The notes: generated by a model not told the origin, from the sequence alone. DNA of 64,000 nucleotides from Sediminicola sp. YIK13 (GCF_001430825.1 NZ_CP010535.1:3204501-3268500), one strand, 5' to 3'. Numbered from the stretch's first letter, positions 50,729-61,394 are shown. A program made the numbers and translations.

Positions 50729-51421
50729 ATGATGAAGTATGTAATGTTATTTCTGATGGGCACAATTGCGGCCCAGGGTTGGTCCCAGGAAATTCCTGCG
50801 AGCGCTCCGGTGGACGATAAATACCTGGAGGATCAATTTTATCTGGGTGTCACTTACAATTTGTTGCTCAACAAGCCAATGGACATAACACAAAGGAATC
50901 TATCCTACGGGATCATGGGAGGGATTATCAAAGATATTCCCTTGAACGATGACCGAAACTTTGGTCTTGGAATTGGAGCGGGCTATGCCCTCAATTCCTA
51001 TTACACCAACCTTTTTGCAGAAGAGGTCAATGGAGAGATATCATATGCTGGCCTTACTTCCAGTGATAATTTTAAACGGAGCAAGCTGGAGACCCATGTC
51101 ATTGAATTTCCACTTGAAATAAGATGGAGAAACTCCAACGCAACAGATTATAAATTCTGGCGTGTATATGCCGGGGCAAAACTGGGATATATATTTGAAG
51201 GCAGGTCTAAGTTTGTCGACGATACGGGGAAGACAGGATTCTCCAATCCAGATATCAAAAAGCTGCAATATGGTCTAATGTTCAATGTGGGCTATAACAC
51301 CTGGAACATACATATCTATTATGCCCTCAGTAGGCTATTGGAAGATGGTGTTGTTTTGGATACTATGGAGCCTATAGAGGTGAGACCTCTTCGGATAGGA
51401 ATCATTTTCTATATTTTATAA
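50729..51421 (+). CDS. PorT-like outer-membrane beta-barrel protein
   Basis: 230 residues from the ATG at 50729 (50732 also possible). A longer frame from a TTG at 50684 would begin inside the terminator hairpin and is rejected. Signal peptide ~1-20 (ending GWSQ). The mature part has strands typical of PorT/OMP_b-brl_2 barrels (FYLGVTYNLLLNK, FGLGIGAGYALNSYYTNLF, WRVYAGAKLGYIFEGRSKF) and ends in a hydrophobic strand, IGIIFYIL. In the family PorT aids type IX secretion, but PorT-like proteins are diverse, so the exact role is unsure. It is convergent with, and overlaps by 6 bases, the PAP2-like gene. Confidence 0.8.
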   Translation: MMKYVMLFLMGTIAAQGWSQEIPASAPVDDKYLEDQFYLGVTYNLLLNKPMDITQRNLSYGIMGGIIKDIPLNDDRNFGLGIGAGYALNSYYTNLFAEEVNGEISYAGLTSSDNFKRSKLETHVIEFPLEIRWRNSNATDYKFWRVYAGAKLGYIFEGRSKFVDDTGKTGFSNPDIKKLQYGLMFNVGYNTWNIHIYYALSRLLEDGVVLDTMEPIEVRPLRIGIIFYIL

Positions 51422-52021
51422 CCAGAATTTTAAGGTCATTAATTGGGTAATGGAGCCGATTAAAAATCCGACAAATAATTCAGACCGGCTATGTGCCCTT
51501 AAGAATAGTCTTGAGGTGGCTACCAACCCCGTTGCCAATGTCAATGCACTTATGGCGATTACTACGTTTATTTCAAAATGAATGCTAAGACTAATGAGGT
51601 ACATCAATAAGCTGCCCATTCCCATAAGGTGCACACTGCTCTTAAATTTAAAGAACAATAGCAATAGGCAGGACAAGGCTGCCGTAATTAGCCCAAAAAA
51701 GAAGTAAAAGAGCTCACTGGAGTAGTTATTTGGTATCACCTTATAAACTATCATTAAAAGCAGGGATATGCTTATATAGAGCGTGTATTTGCGTTCTTGG
51801 ATGGTAGGCATAAAAACGGAGGTGACCATTCCCAGATTCCGCAAAATAAAATAGCAGATAATAGGGATGATTACGGTAAGAATAAAGATGGGAAGGATAT
51901 TCCCGCTCTGCATCTCCAAGGGGGTGTATTTGGGGGTGATGATAAAGTACATCAATGTGCCTCCAATGGGAATGAACAAAGGATGGAACAAATACGAGAT
52001 TATCTGAAAAAAGGCCCTCAT
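51416..52021 (-). CDS. PAP2-like membrane protein
   Basis: A 201-residue protein with about six membrane helices. Its C-terminal part resembles the PAP2 phosphatase motif: GLVATSRLFLRAHSRSEL, with Ser-Arg and a later His, and MGMGSLLMYLIS as the middle motif. The match is incomplete, so activity is uncertain; some Flavobacteria relatives are called plain membrane proteins. Its start overlaps the rpoN stop by one base (TAATG), so the two are probably translationally coupled. Confidence 0.7.
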   Translation of the reverse strand: MRAFFQIISYLFHPLFIPIGGTLMYFIITPKYTPLEMQSGNILPIFILTVIIPIICYFILRNLGMVTSVFMPTIQERKYTLYISISLLLMIVYKVIPNNYSSELFYFFFGLITAALSCLLLLFFKFKSSVHLMGMGSLLMYLISLSIHFEINVVIAISALTLATGLVATSRLFLRAHSRSELFVGFLIGSITQLMTLKFWL

Positions 52022-53478
52022 TATATTTCCTTTCTCATCCTTGCTACCGGGATGCCCAATTGTTCCCTGTATTTGGCTACTGTCCTCCTAGCGATAGGGT
52101 ACCCTTTGTCCTTTAGAATGGCCGCTAATTTGTCATCGGTCAAAGGTTTTCTTTTTGTTTCATCCCTAATAACGGTTTCCAAGATTTTTTTGATTTCCTT
52201 GGTAGAGACATCTTCCCCTTGCTCATTTTTCATGGATTCAGAAAAATAATCCTTGATCAATCTGGTTCCATAAGGGGTGTCCACATACTTGCTATTGGCG
52301 ACCCGGGAAACTGTAGAGACATCCATTCCGATCTCATCGGCGATATCTTTAAGGATCATGGGGCGCAACTTGCGTTCATCCCCAGTAAGAAAAAATTCCC
52401 GTTGATAGTTCATGATGGAATTCATGGTCACATAAAGGGTTTGCTGCCTTTGTTTAATGGCATCAATAAACCATTTGGCGGCATCCAACTTCTGTTTGAT
52501 GAACATGACGGTATCCTTTTGTGACTTGGATTTGTCCTTGGCGTTCTTGTAGCCTTCCAGCATGTTGTTGTACTCCCTTGACACATGCAGTTCAGGGGCG
52601 TTTCTGCCATTGAGGGTCAGTTCCAGTTCGCCATCTACTATTCGTATGGAAAAGTCGGGTACAATATGTTCTATCATTCTGGTATTTCCAGAATAAGAAC
52701 CGCCGGGTTTTGGATTTAAGCGTTCAATTTCTGTAATGGCTTCCTTTAAGGTCTCTTCAGAGATATTGTGCTTTTGAATAAGTTTGGCGTAGTGCTTTTT
52801 GGTGAACTGCTCAAAAGATTTTTCCAAAATGGCAATGGCCAGTTCCGTATTGGGAGTAGGATCTTTTCTTTTTAATTGAATGATAAGGCACTCCTCCAAA
52901 CTGGTGGCGCCAACTCCTGGAGGATCCAATTCTTGAACGATCCTCAATATTTTTTCTACCGTTTTTTCATCGGTATATATGTTTTGCGTAAAGGCAAGGT
53001 CGTCCGTTATGTCCGAAATACTCCTGCGGATATACCCGCTTTCATCAACACTTCCTACCAGGAATTCTGCAATGGCCCACTCATCATCACTGAGGTAAAC
53101 GGTGTTCAGCTGGTTTATGAGGTACTGGGTAAAGGAAATGCCAGCAGCATAGGGAATGGTGCGTTCCTCATCATCTGAGCTGTAGTTGTTTGCCTGCGTC
53201 CTATAATCGGGCACTTCGTCATCACTCAAATATTCATCAATATTAATGTCCTCAGCAGCTATGTTTTCACTGTCGGAATCGTCTTCATAGAGGTCATCAT
53301 ACTCATCCTCCTGATTTTCAATTTCCTCCTTTCCCGTTTCCAAGGCCGGATTTTCTTCCAGCTCCTGCTTCAAACGTTGTTCAAAGGCTAGCGTAGGTAA
53401 TTGAATTAACTTCATCAGCTGAATTTGCTGTGGAGATAATTTTTGTGATAACTTAAACTGTAAGTGTTGCTTCAGCAT
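52021..53478 (-). CDS. rpoN: RNA polymerase sigma-54 factor
   Basis: A 485-residue sigma-54 with the Gln-rich region I (LSPQQIQLMKLIQLPTLAFE), an acidic region II, the core-binding domain and the C-terminal RpoN box (ARRTVAKYRE). It directs RNA polymerase to -24/-12 promoters with the help of AAA+ activators. Length is normal. Its stop overlaps the PAP2-like gene; AsnRS lies 41 bases upstream on the same strand. Confidence 0.96.
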   Translation of the reverse strand: MLKQHLQFKLSQKLSPQQIQLMKLIQLPTLAFEQRLKQELEENPALETGKEEIENQEDEYDDLYEDDSDSENIAAEDINIDEYLSDDEVPDYRTQANNYSSDDEERTIPYAAGISFTQYLINQLNTVYLSDDEWAIAEFLVGSVDESGYIRRSISDITDDLAFTQNIYTDEKTVEKILRIVQELDPPGVGATSLEECLIIQLKRKDPTPNTELAIAILEKSFEQFTKKHYAKLIQKHNISEETLKEAITEIERLNPKPGGSYSGNTRMIEHIVPDFSIRIVDGELELTLNGRNAPELHVSREYNNMLEGYKNAKDKSKSQKDTVMFIKQKLDAAKWFIDAIKQRQQTLYVTMNSIMNYQREFFLTGDERKLRPMILKDIADEIGMDVSTVSRVANSKYVDTPYGTRLIKDYFSESMKNEQGEDVSTKEIKKILETVIRDETKRKPLTDDKLAAILKDKGYPIARRTVAKYREQLGIPVARMRKEI

Positions 53479-53519
53479 ATTTGGGTTGCAGGCTTTCTTA
53501 TAAAGTTACAGAATTCCAA

Positions 53520-54953
53520 TTAGAATTCCGCATTCTGTGGTGTTCTAGGAAACGGAATTACATCCCTAATATTACCCATCCCGGTTGTAAATAGCACCAA
53601 ACGTTCAAAACCTAGTCCAAAACCACTGTGAACTGCCGTTCCAAACTTTCGTAGGTCTAAATACCACCATAGTTCTTTTTCATCTATGCCCAACTCACTG
53701 ATTTTCTGTTTTAGGACATCTAGGCGTTCCTCTCTTTGGGAGCCACCCACGATTTCGCCTATCCCAGGGAAAAGTATATCCATGGCCCTGACCGTCTTGC
53801 CGTCTTCGTTCAAACGCATATAGAAAGCTTTGATCTTAGCTGGGTAATCAAAAAGTATTACGGGGCACTGAAAATGTTTTTCCACCAAATAACGCTCGTG
53901 CTCACTTTGCAGATCTGCACCCCATTCTTCGATGATATATTTGAATTTTTTCTTTTTGTTCGGCTTGCAATTCTTTAGGATATCTATGGCCTCTGTATAG
54001 GACACCCTTTTAAAATTATTATCGGCCACAAACTTTAATTTTTCAATTAAAGCCATTTCACTTCGCTCGGCTTGTGGTTTGGATTTTTCCTCATCCAACA
54101 AGCGCTGCTCCAAAAACTGAAGGTCTTCTATGCAATGCTCCAACACATATTTGATCACATTTTTGATGAAGTCTTCCGAAAGGTCCATGTTGGCATCCAG
54201 ATCGTTAAAGGCAACTTCAGGTTCCACCATCCAAAATTCCGCCAAATGTCTTGAGGTGTTCGAATTTTCTGCCCTGAAGGTTGGACCAAAAGTATACACC
54301 TTGCCCAAGGCCATGGCATAAGCTTCGGCTTCCAATTGTCCTGATACGGTAAGATTGGTTTCCTTACCAAAGAAATCTTCTTTATAATCCACTTCCCCAG
54401 TTTCTGTCAAAGGTGGATTTTTGGCATCCAAGGTGCTTACTCGGAACATTTCACCTGCCCCTTCCGCATCGGATCCCGTTACAATAGGAGTGTGCACGTA
54501 ATAAAATCCGTTCTCCCTAAAATATTGGTGAATGGCAAAGGATAGGGCAGAACGCACGCGCATCACGGCACTAAAGGTATTGGTCCTGATCCTAAGATGT
54601 GCCTTTTCCCTTAGGAATTCCAAGGAGTGTTTTTTGGGTTGTATAGGATAAGTCTCTGGGTCTGCCGTTCCCAAAACCACCAGATTTTTGACCTGAACCT
54701 CTAGAGATTGGCCTTTTCCCTGACTTTCCACCAGTGTTCCGGTCACTTTTAGGGCGGCACCAGTAGATATTTGTTTTAAAAGATGATCTTCAAAATCTTC
54801 AAAATTGACAACACATTGAATGTTGCTGAGTGTTGAGCCATCGTTTAATGCAATGAACCGGTTACTTCTAAAAGTTTTTACCCACCCAAAAACGGTGACT
54901 TCCTGTAATACATTTTTTCCGCTCAAGAGCTCTTGGATACTTTGTGATTTCAT
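53520..54953 (-). CDS. asnS: Asparaginyl-tRNA synthetase
   Basis: A 477-residue class IIb aminoacyl-tRNA synthetase. An N-terminal OB-fold anticodon-binding domain (~1-105) precedes the catalytic domain with motif 2 (FRAENSNTSRHLAEFWMVEP) and motif 3 (GFGLGFERLVLFTTGMGNIR). The same organism has a cytoplasmic asparaginase (ansA); both are housekeeping. It is encoded just upstream of rpoN on the same strand. Confidence 0.96.
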   Translation of the reverse strand: MKSQSIQELLSGKNVLQEVTVFGWVKTFRSNRFIALNDGSTLSNIQCVVNFEDFEDHLLKQISTGAALKVTGTLVESQGKGQSLEVQVKNLVVLGTADPETYPIQPKKHSLEFLREKAHLRIRTNTFSAVMRVRSALSFAIHQYFRENGFYYVHTPIVTGSDAEGAGEMFRVSTLDAKNPPLTETGEVDYKEDFFGKETNLTVSGQLEAEAYAMALGKVYTFGPTFRAENSNTSRHLAEFWMVEPEVAFNDLDANMDLSEDFIKNVIKYVLEHCIEDLQFLEQRLLDEEKSKPQAERSEMALIEKLKFVADNNFKRVSYTEAIDILKNCKPNKKKKFKYIIEEWGADLQSEHERYLVEKHFQCPVILFDYPAKIKAFYMRLNEDGKTVRAMDILFPGIGEIVGGSQREERLDVLKQKISELGIDEKELWWYLDLRKFGTAVHSGFGLGFERLVLFTTGMGNIRDVIPFPRTPQNAEF

Positions 54954-55051
54954 TTGAAAATACTTCTAATTAAATATTGTAAAGATAGTTTTTTGGTAAA
55001 TAGTGACCGCATTGGCAACTTTATAATACTGCTTTGTACGGTTTAAATAAT

Positions 55052-57448
55052 TTATTTTTCTGTGCTATTGAGTTCCTCTTTGGGAAGAATATCAATCTGT
55101 GGTTCTTTAAGAACGGTTTTATTGGCTATGCTTCGTTCTAAGGACAGCAATAAACTTGGCAATAAAATAAGGTTGGCCAGCATGGCGAACAATAATGTTG
55201 CCGATACCAAGGCCCCTAATGCCACTGTGCCCCCAAAGCTGGATATCATAAATACCGAAAAGCCGAAAAATAGAACAATAGAGGTATAGAACATACTTAC
55301 TCCAGTCTCCCTCAAGGCGGCATAAACGGATTTTTTGATCCTCCATTGGTTCGCGGTCAGTTCTTGCCGGTATTTGGCAAGGAAATGTATGGTATCATCC
55401 ACCGAAATTCCAAATGCAATACTAAATACCAAAATGGTAGATGGTTTTATGGGAACCCCTGCAAAGCCCATGACCCCTGCGGTAATTACCAATGGCAAAA
55501 GGTTGGGGATCAAAGAAATTACGATCATTCTGAAGGAACGGAACAAATAGGCCATAAAAAGTCCGATCAGGAAAATGGCCAGGGCAAGGGACATCACCAG
55601 ATTTTTCACCAAGTATTTGGTTCCCTTTAGAAATAATAGGGCTTTTCCTGTGAGATAGACATTATACCGGTCTGCTGGAAAAATTTTGTCTATGTTCTCC
55701 TGGAGCTTGCCTTGGATTTCTTCCATGCGCTCCGTTTTCACGTCCCTCATATAAGTGGTGATCCTCGCGGTCTGTCCAGTACTGTCCACGAAGCTCTTCA
55801 ATAGGTTGCCATCATTGGACGATTTTCTCGCTACGTCCATGATAAATGTGCTTTCCTGTGTGGTGGGCAACTGGTAGTATTTCGGAATGCCATTGTAAAA
55901 GGCCTGTTTGGAATATTTGACCATATTGACCACGGAAATGGGTTTGGATAATTCGGGAATTTCTTGGATGACTTCTCCAATTTGGTCCATTTTCCGTAAG
56001 TTGGCAGATTTAAGAACCCCTTTTTTGCGCTCCGTATCCACTACAATTTCTACGGGCATAATGCCATCAAATTCCTCCTCAAAGAATCGTATATCTTTAA
56101 AGAATTCTGCATTTTTTGGCATGTCCTCAATAGGGCTCCCCGAAATTTTTATTTGGTACATCCCAATGATGCTGACCACTAGAAGTGCTATAGAGGTGAC
56201 ATAGACCGAAATTCTTCTTTCCCTGACTATTCGTTCCATCCAGTTCACGAATGTCTCTATCCATTTAGTGTTCAAATGCTTTAAATGCTTGGTCTTGGGA
56301 AGGGACATAAAACTGTAAACGATAGGGATGATCAAAAGGGACAGGATAAAAATCCCAATGATGTTCATAGATGCCACTATACCAAATTCCTTTAGGAGTT
56401 TGCTGTCCGTAATGATAAAGGTGGCAAAACCTGATGCGGTGGTGATATTGGTCATAAGGGTGGCATTCCCAATCTTGGAAATTACACGTTGTAAGGAAAG
56501 GGCCTGGTTTCCATGTTTCTTAACTTCCTGTTGGTACTTGTTGATCAGGAAAATACAATTGGGAATACCTATCACAATGATAAGGGGCGGTATCAGGGCC
56601 GTTAATACCGTAATTTCATATCGCAACAGACCGAGGATTCCAAACGCCCACATCACACCGATAATCACCACGAACATGGAAATAAAGGTGGCCCTAAAAC
56701 TCCTAAAGAAAAAGAAGAAGATCAATGAGGTTACCCCTAAAGCGGCCAAGATAAATTTCCCTATTTCGTCTATGATATTCTGGGAATTCATGGTCCTTAC
56801 ATAGGGCATTCCTGAAATACGGACGTCCATGCCCGTTTCCTTTTCGAAATTGGCAATCAGTTTGTTGAAATCTTGAAGAATGAAATCTTTTCGCACCGAA
56901 GTGTTCACAATATCCTTGTCCAAATAGATCAAGGTCCTTACCGTTTTGCTCTCTTTGTTGAAGATGACATCGTCATAAAAAGGCAGGTCGTTGAACAGGT
57001 GGTTGGTGAGGCTATCGATTTCTCTTTTTGTGGTAGGCGTATTTTTGATAAAGGGCCTCAAGGTAAACTCTTGTTTTTCGTTGTCCTTTTCCAATTCCTG
57101 CAAATTGTCTGTTGACAACACAAAATCTACTTCAGGAAAGGCGTCCAACTGCTTACTGAGCTTGTTCCATCGGTTGAACTTCTCAGGAGTGAACAAGGTG
57201 CTGTCGCGGACCGCAATGACCACCACATTTCCTTCTTCACCAAATTGTTCCAAGAAAGATAGATATTCCAAGTTGATGGGATGGTCGTCCGGCAACAGAT
57301 TGGCTTCTGAATTGGAAAATCGCATATTCTGCCACTGAAGTGCAAGGAAAACCGTAATTACAGCAATGAGTATTAAGATCAAGATTCTATTGCGGAGGAT
57401 CAGCCTGGCCGTTTTTGCCCAGAACCCTTGTGTTAGCTTAGCTACCAT
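55052..57448 (-). CDS. MMPL/RND family transporter
   Basis: A 798-residue membrane protein with two repeats, each of an N-terminal membrane helix, a large periplasmic domain and a five-helix block, the MMPL/RND (hydrophobe exporter) plan. The second block has FSIAFGISVDDTIHFLAKYR, matching the GxxxDY/DD proton-relay motif. It probably exports lipids or hydrophobic compounds using the proton gradient. The stop is just after a short gap; it and the DUF5686 gene share direction (47-base gap) and could be co-transcribed. Confidence 0.92.
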   Translation of the reverse strand: MVAKLTQGFWAKTARLILRNRILILILIAVITVFLALQWQNMRFSNSEANLLPDDHPINLEYLSFLEQFGEEGNVVVIAVRDSTLFTPEKFNRWNKLSKQLDAFPEVDFVLSTDNLQELEKDNEKQEFTLRPFIKNTPTTKREIDSLTNHLFNDLPFYDDVIFNKESKTVRTLIYLDKDIVNTSVRKDFILQDFNKLIANFEKETGMDVRISGMPYVRTMNSQNIIDEIGKFILAALGVTSLIFFFFFRSFRATFISMFVVIIGVMWAFGILGLLRYEITVLTALIPPLIIVIGIPNCIFLINKYQQEVKKHGNQALSLQRVISKIGNATLMTNITTASGFATFIITDSKLLKEFGIVASMNIIGIFILSLLIIPIVYSFMSLPKTKHLKHLNTKWIETFVNWMERIVRERRISVYVTSIALLVVSIIGMYQIKISGSPIEDMPKNAEFFKDIRFFEEEFDGIMPVEIVVDTERKKGVLKSANLRKMDQIGEVIQEIPELSKPISVVNMVKYSKQAFYNGIPKYYQLPTTQESTFIMDVARKSSNDGNLLKSFVDSTGQTARITTYMRDVKTERMEEIQGKLQENIDKIFPADRYNVYLTGKALLFLKGTKYLVKNLVMSLALAIFLIGLFMAYLFRSFRMIVISLIPNLLPLVITAGVMGFAGVPIKPSTILVFSIAFGISVDDTIHFLAKYRQELTANQWRIKKSVYAALRETGVSMFYTSIVLFFGFSVFMISSFGGTVALGALVSATLLFAMLANLILLPSLLLSLERSIANKTVLKEPQIDILPKEELNSTEK

Positions 57449-57495
57449 TGAGATTTTTTATAGTTGTCAAAGGTAAAAAATCATTGCTAACGTAC

Positions 57496-60006
57496 CTAAA
57501 AACCAGAACCGAAATAATAGGTGAATTTAAAGGAGATATTATCGTCGAAAGTAGGCAGATGATAGGCCCCATGTCTGTAAAAAAAGCTTAGACCAAAACC
57601 TGCCAAAATCCTGTTCAATTCAACGCCGCTTTCAAAATATCCTTTATTCAGCGAACCAAAATTTAGGCCTACATGATTTTCAATATTTGAAATATCACCA
57701 ATTACACTTCTTGTGATCAGGGCCAATTGGGGCCTAATGCGACCACTGATCTTGAAGGGTCTTAGGGTATGTCTTATTTGCCCCATGATAAAGCGGTCCG
57801 AGAAGAATTCATCAAAGAACATAGTTTCGAAACTTTCCCTTCCGGTAACCGAAAATCGGTCCATGATAACACCTCCGTCTGGTTGGTTTGGAGAGGTGTG
57901 GTACAGGTGGGTAAGCGGGATGTCCCCGAAAGCAAAGCCGCTATTGAGCAAAATTTCCGTTCTGGTCTTATTGAGGGATCTTTTGACATAAAAGGCCTTG
58001 AAGTTGAACTTTGTAAAAGTAAAGTCGCCATCCAAAACGTTGGGGAGACTTTGTGTAACTTGGAGGGTGAACTGGGGAAACCCATCCTTTAGGGTTCTCT
58101 TTTCCTCTTGGGCCTGCATATATTCAGAAAACGGGTTCCACTGAAAACTTAGGGTGGCCTCGGTCAAATCATACGAAGTATAATTCTGTCCATCCAACAC
58201 ATAGGTGTAATTGTAAGTGGGGTCATTAAAGCTTTTGGAGAATTGTAGCCTGCTGTTCAGTTTGGGGGTGAAATCATGGTCCAAGTACACCGAAGTGTTT
58301 TTGGTGGCATAAAAAGAAGAAATATTGAACAACCGTGGCTCAAACAAATAGAAAGTTCGCTTGTCTGTAATATATTTTGAGCTCCCAGACTCTACAAGGT
58401 CATCGGTGTAATTGATGCCCAACCAAGTATTGTATTCCTTGTTCAGCCTGGTCGTTGCCCCAAAACTATATTTGAACTTTTGGTCCAAGGTGCCGTAAAC
58501 AGCATACCCGTTGAGAAAAAGTTTGTTGGAAAAATTAGTGTTGGTGATGGCGCCAAGACCAAGTCTAAAGGCTTCGTAATTATTGTATTTGAGAATATAC
58601 CTCAAATCAAAATCAAAGTATTTGGTAGGGTAATATCCCTGCAACAGTTTTCTCGTGCGGTTCAATCTTGGTTCCACGTTATTTTGATCCACCAAACTAT
58701 CCATATAAACATAGGTTTCTTTACCCAGAGGGGTGATGGTATCTGTTCTAAACGTGTTCCAAAAGACCTCGTCCCTCTGGTAAGCGTCATCTTCAATCTT
58801 AATGGCAAGGCCTTTTCTTTTGATTTTTAAGGGAGGGTTGAGGGCAACATCAAAATTATGCTCCTCGGAGATAAGATATACGAGATCTTCGGCATTCTGG
58901 GGATTGGAATGCACCAAGGTAGAGTCTTGTTGGCCCTTTCTGATTTCAAATCTATTTCCTAAAAAGGATAGGCTTTTAGGGGTCTCACCTTTTTTGATTT
59001 TTATTTCTTTACTGTTCGGGAACCAGATATTTTCTTCGGGATAGTACTTAAAGGTCTGGGTAGCCCTTACATCAAAAACCTCCTTGGTCTGGGCAATGGC
59101 TTTTTGAAGTGCGTAGGTGCTTGTATTGATGTAAAGAACGCCTTCTAGACCTTTAGTTTGACTTTGATCTTTAGGGGAATAGTAGATCATAAATGCAGAT
59201 GACGCCCCGTCTTTGGTCACCTCTAATATTTTATAGTTGTATTTTTTTAGGCCTAAGGCAGAAAGTGGATTGATATATTCATTTTCCAAAAGGATATAAT
59301 CGGAGTCATAAAAAGAAAAGGATTGGAATTGAAGTCCCAGAACTTCATAAATAGGCTCCTTAAAACCAGCCATGCGGATTGCCTTAATGGTCTTTTGCCT
59401 GCCATTGTCTTTGGTGAATTTATGGGAGGAGGCCTCTTCCCCGAAATATAGGTGTGATCTGGTAAGTTGTCTTTTTAAATTAAAATTGGTGGAATCTAAT
59501 TCTTTAAAGCGCAATGTGCCATTGTCCCGCACATAGATGGAATCAATGGCCGGATTAATGGAATCTACCGGTGCAGTGACCAAAAGCTTGTGGTAGGTCT
59601 TAAAGGAATAACTGTCCAGTATTTTTTCTGGGTTGTTCGTTTTTTTATAGGCGATGGCATTTTTAATGATCTCCTCGGTAGATTGTACATAGGAATTTAG
59701 GACCACTTCATCCAAGACCACCATGGATTGGTCCAATAGGATGGTGTAAAAAGTTTGGTCTGGGGTAATGACAATTTCCAGAGGAGCGTAACCAATATAA
59801 CGCACTTGGATCAGGCTAATGTCATTGGCACTTTCCAAGACAAATTGGCCATCAAAATCTGTAATGGTGCCGGAGCCTTTGTTGGGTTCAATAGAGGCAA
59901 AGGGCAAGGGTTGGTTGGTTTTCCTGTCCTTGACTATGCCGGATATTGTTTGGGACCAAGTCAGCGTTGTGAAAAATAATACGAAATAGAGTAAGGCGTT
60001 TTTCAC
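57496..60006 (-). CDS. DUF5686 outer-membrane protein with carboxypeptidase-like domain
   Basis: An 836-residue secreted protein. Signal peptide ~1-18 (ending WSQT), then a carboxypeptidase-regulatory-like beta sandwich (~20-105, GIVKDRKTNQPLPFASIEPN and GTITDFDGQFVLES), then the DUF5686 region, whose C-terminal ~400 residues show the alternating strands of an outer-membrane barrel and end in SFKFTYYFGSGF. It is common in Bacteroidota; function unknown. The gene is followed on the same strand by an MMPL transporter, and preceded by a terminator. Confidence 0.9.
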   Translation of the reverse strand: MKNALLYFVLFFTTLTWSQTISGIVKDRKTNQPLPFASIEPNKGSGTITDFDGQFVLESANDISLIQVRYIGYAPLEIVITPDQTFYTILLDQSMVVLDEVVLNSYVQSTEEIIKNAIAYKKTNNPEKILDSYSFKTYHKLLVTAPVDSINPAIDSIYVRDNGTLRFKELDSTNFNLKRQLTRSHLYFGEEASSHKFTKDNGRQKTIKAIRMAGFKEPIYEVLGLQFQSFSFYDSDYILLENEYINPLSALGLKKYNYKILEVTKDGASSAFMIYYSPKDQSQTKGLEGVLYINTSTYALQKAIAQTKEVFDVRATQTFKYYPEENIWFPNSKEIKIKKGETPKSLSFLGNRFEIRKGQQDSTLVHSNPQNAEDLVYLISEEHNFDVALNPPLKIKRKGLAIKIEDDAYQRDEVFWNTFRTDTITPLGKETYVYMDSLVDQNNVEPRLNRTRKLLQGYYPTKYFDFDLRYILKYNNYEAFRLGLGAITNTNFSNKLFLNGYAVYGTLDQKFKYSFGATTRLNKEYNTWLGINYTDDLVESGSSKYITDKRTFYLFEPRLFNISSFYATKNTSVYLDHDFTPKLNSRLQFSKSFNDPTYNYTYVLDGQNYTSYDLTEATLSFQWNPFSEYMQAQEEKRTLKDGFPQFTLQVTQSLPNVLDGDFTFTKFNFKAFYVKRSLNKTRTEILLNSGFAFGDIPLTHLYHTSPNQPDGGVIMDRFSVTGRESFETMFFDEFFSDRFIMGQIRHTLRPFKISGRIRPQLALITRSVIGDISNIENHVGLNFGSLNKGYFESGVELNRILAGFGLSFFYRHGAYHLPTFDDNISFKFTYYFGSGF

Positions 60007-60029
60007 AAGTATATTGTAGTTAAGGATAT

Positions 60030-60068
60030 TTAAAAAAACAAAGAGCGACTCATATGGCGCTCTTTGTT
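60030..60068 (-). terminator. Terminator after frr
   Basis: AACAAAGAGCG (60037-60047) pairs with CGCTCTTTGTT (60058-60068); on the minus strand a run of T follows. It separates frr from the DUF5686 gene. Confidence 0.92.
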
Positions 60069-60087
60069 CAATTAGCTAATCATACGA

Positions 60088-60642
60088 TTAGACTTTCATT
60101 ATTTCAATTTCTTTAATACCCAGAACCGAGTCAATTTTTTTAATGTATGTATTGGTAAGTTCTTGGATATCTGCCTCAGCATTTTTTTGTAAATCTTCGG
60201 AGATATCAGCGTTTCTTATTTCTTTGTTGGCTTCCTGTCTCGCATTACGAATTCCAATTTTGGCATCTTCGGCTTCCGCTTTGGCTTGTTTTACCAAGTC
60301 CTTTCTGCGCTCTTCGGTAAGGGGCGGCACATTGATGATAATGTTGTCACCATTGTTCATGGGGTTGAATCCCAAGTTGGCGTTCATGATCGCTTTTTCA
60401 ATTTCATGAAGCATGTTTTTCTCCCATGGCTGAACGGATATTGTTCTTGCATCCGGGGTATTTACGTTCGCAATTTGTCCTAATGGAGTTTGAGAGCCAT
60501 AATATTCAACCATTACACTGGAGAGCATTATTGGGCTCGCTTTTCCGGCCCTGATTTTTACAAACGCCTTTTCCAAATGTTTCATGGCAGCATCCATAGA
60601 TTCTTTGGCCGTATCAATAATAAAACTTATCTCTTCGTTCAT
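60088..60642 (-). CDS. frr: Ribosome recycling factor
   Basis: A 184-residue RRF, which splits the post-termination ribosome with EF-G. The three-helix bundle sequence is clear: HLEKAFVKIRAGKASPIM, YYGSQTPLGQIANVNTPDAR and PPLTEERRKDLVKQAK. Normal length. It follows pyrH by 44 bases, the standard pyrH-frr order. Confidence 0.97.
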   Translation of the reverse strand: MNEEISFIIDTAKESMDAAMKHLEKAFVKIRAGKASPIMLSSVMVEYYGSQTPLGQIANVNTPDARTISVQPWEKNMLHEIEKAIMNANLGFNPMNNGDNIIINVPPLTEERRKDLVKQAKAEAEDAKIGIRNARQEANKEIRNADISEDLQKNAEADIQELTNTYIKKIDSVLGIKEIEIMKV

Positions 60643-60686
60643 ATATGCTAAAATTTAAAAACTAATCTATCTAAAAGTAACAAAAA

Positions 60687-61394
60687 TTAAATGTTTACCA
60701 TGGTACCAACATTCTCTCCGGAAACTATCTTAAGAAGATTTCCTTTTTTGTTCATGTCAAAAACCACTATCGGGAGCTCATTTTCTTGGCTCAAAGTGAA
60801 CGCTGTGGTGTCCATAACCTTTAACCCTTTGTTCAGCACATCCGTAAAGGAAATGGTATTGAACTTGGTGGCATTTTTGTCTTTTTCTGGATCTGAGCTA
60901 TAAATCCCATCAACTCTTGTTCCTTTAAGGATTACATCGGCTTCAATTTCAATAGCTCTAAGGACAGCGGCAGAATCTGTGGTGAAATAAGGATTACCAG
61001 TTCCTCCTCCAAAGATCACAACCCTTCCTTTTTCCAAATGTCTTATTGCTCTTCTTCTGATAAATGGTTCGGCAACCTCGTTGATTTTTATGGCTGACTG
61101 CAGGCGGGTAGGGATACCTTTTACCTCAAGGGCACTTTGCAGTGCAAGGCCATTGATAACCGTTGCCAACATCCCCATATGGTCTCCTTGAACTCTATCT
61201 ATGCCATTGTTCTCCCCAGATAAACCTCTGAAAATATTTCCACCACCAATAACTATGGCAACTTCTACTCCCTTATCAACTATAATTTTTATTTCCTCGG
61301 CATACTCGGAAAGGCGTTTTGGGTCAATTCCATATTGTCTTTCCCCCATTAATGCTTCTCCGCTAAGTTTTAGAAGTATTCTTTTATACTGCAT
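60687..61394 (-). CDS. pyrH: Uridylate kinase
   Basis: A 235-residue UMP kinase of the amino-acid-kinase fold. [12 protein letters not shown] at the N-terminus, [13 protein letters not shown] for phosphate binding, and [16 protein letters not shown] are typical; [20 protein letters not shown] binds the nucleotide. It converts UMP to UDP. In this organism rpsB-tsf is not adjacent; the neighbour upstream is a divergent M61 peptidase gene. Confidence 0.97.
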   Translation of the reverse strand: MQYKRILLKLSGEALMGERQYGIDPKRLSEYAEEIKIIVDKGVEVAIVIGGGNIFRGLSGENNGIDRVQGDHMGMLATVINGLALQSALEVKGIPTRLQSAIKINEVAEPFIRRRAIRHLEKGRVVIFGGGTGNPYFTTDSAAVLRAIEIEADVILKGTRVDGIYSSDPEKDKNATKFNTISFTDVLNKGLKVMDTTAFTLSQENELPIVVFDMNKKGNLLKIVSGENVGTMVNI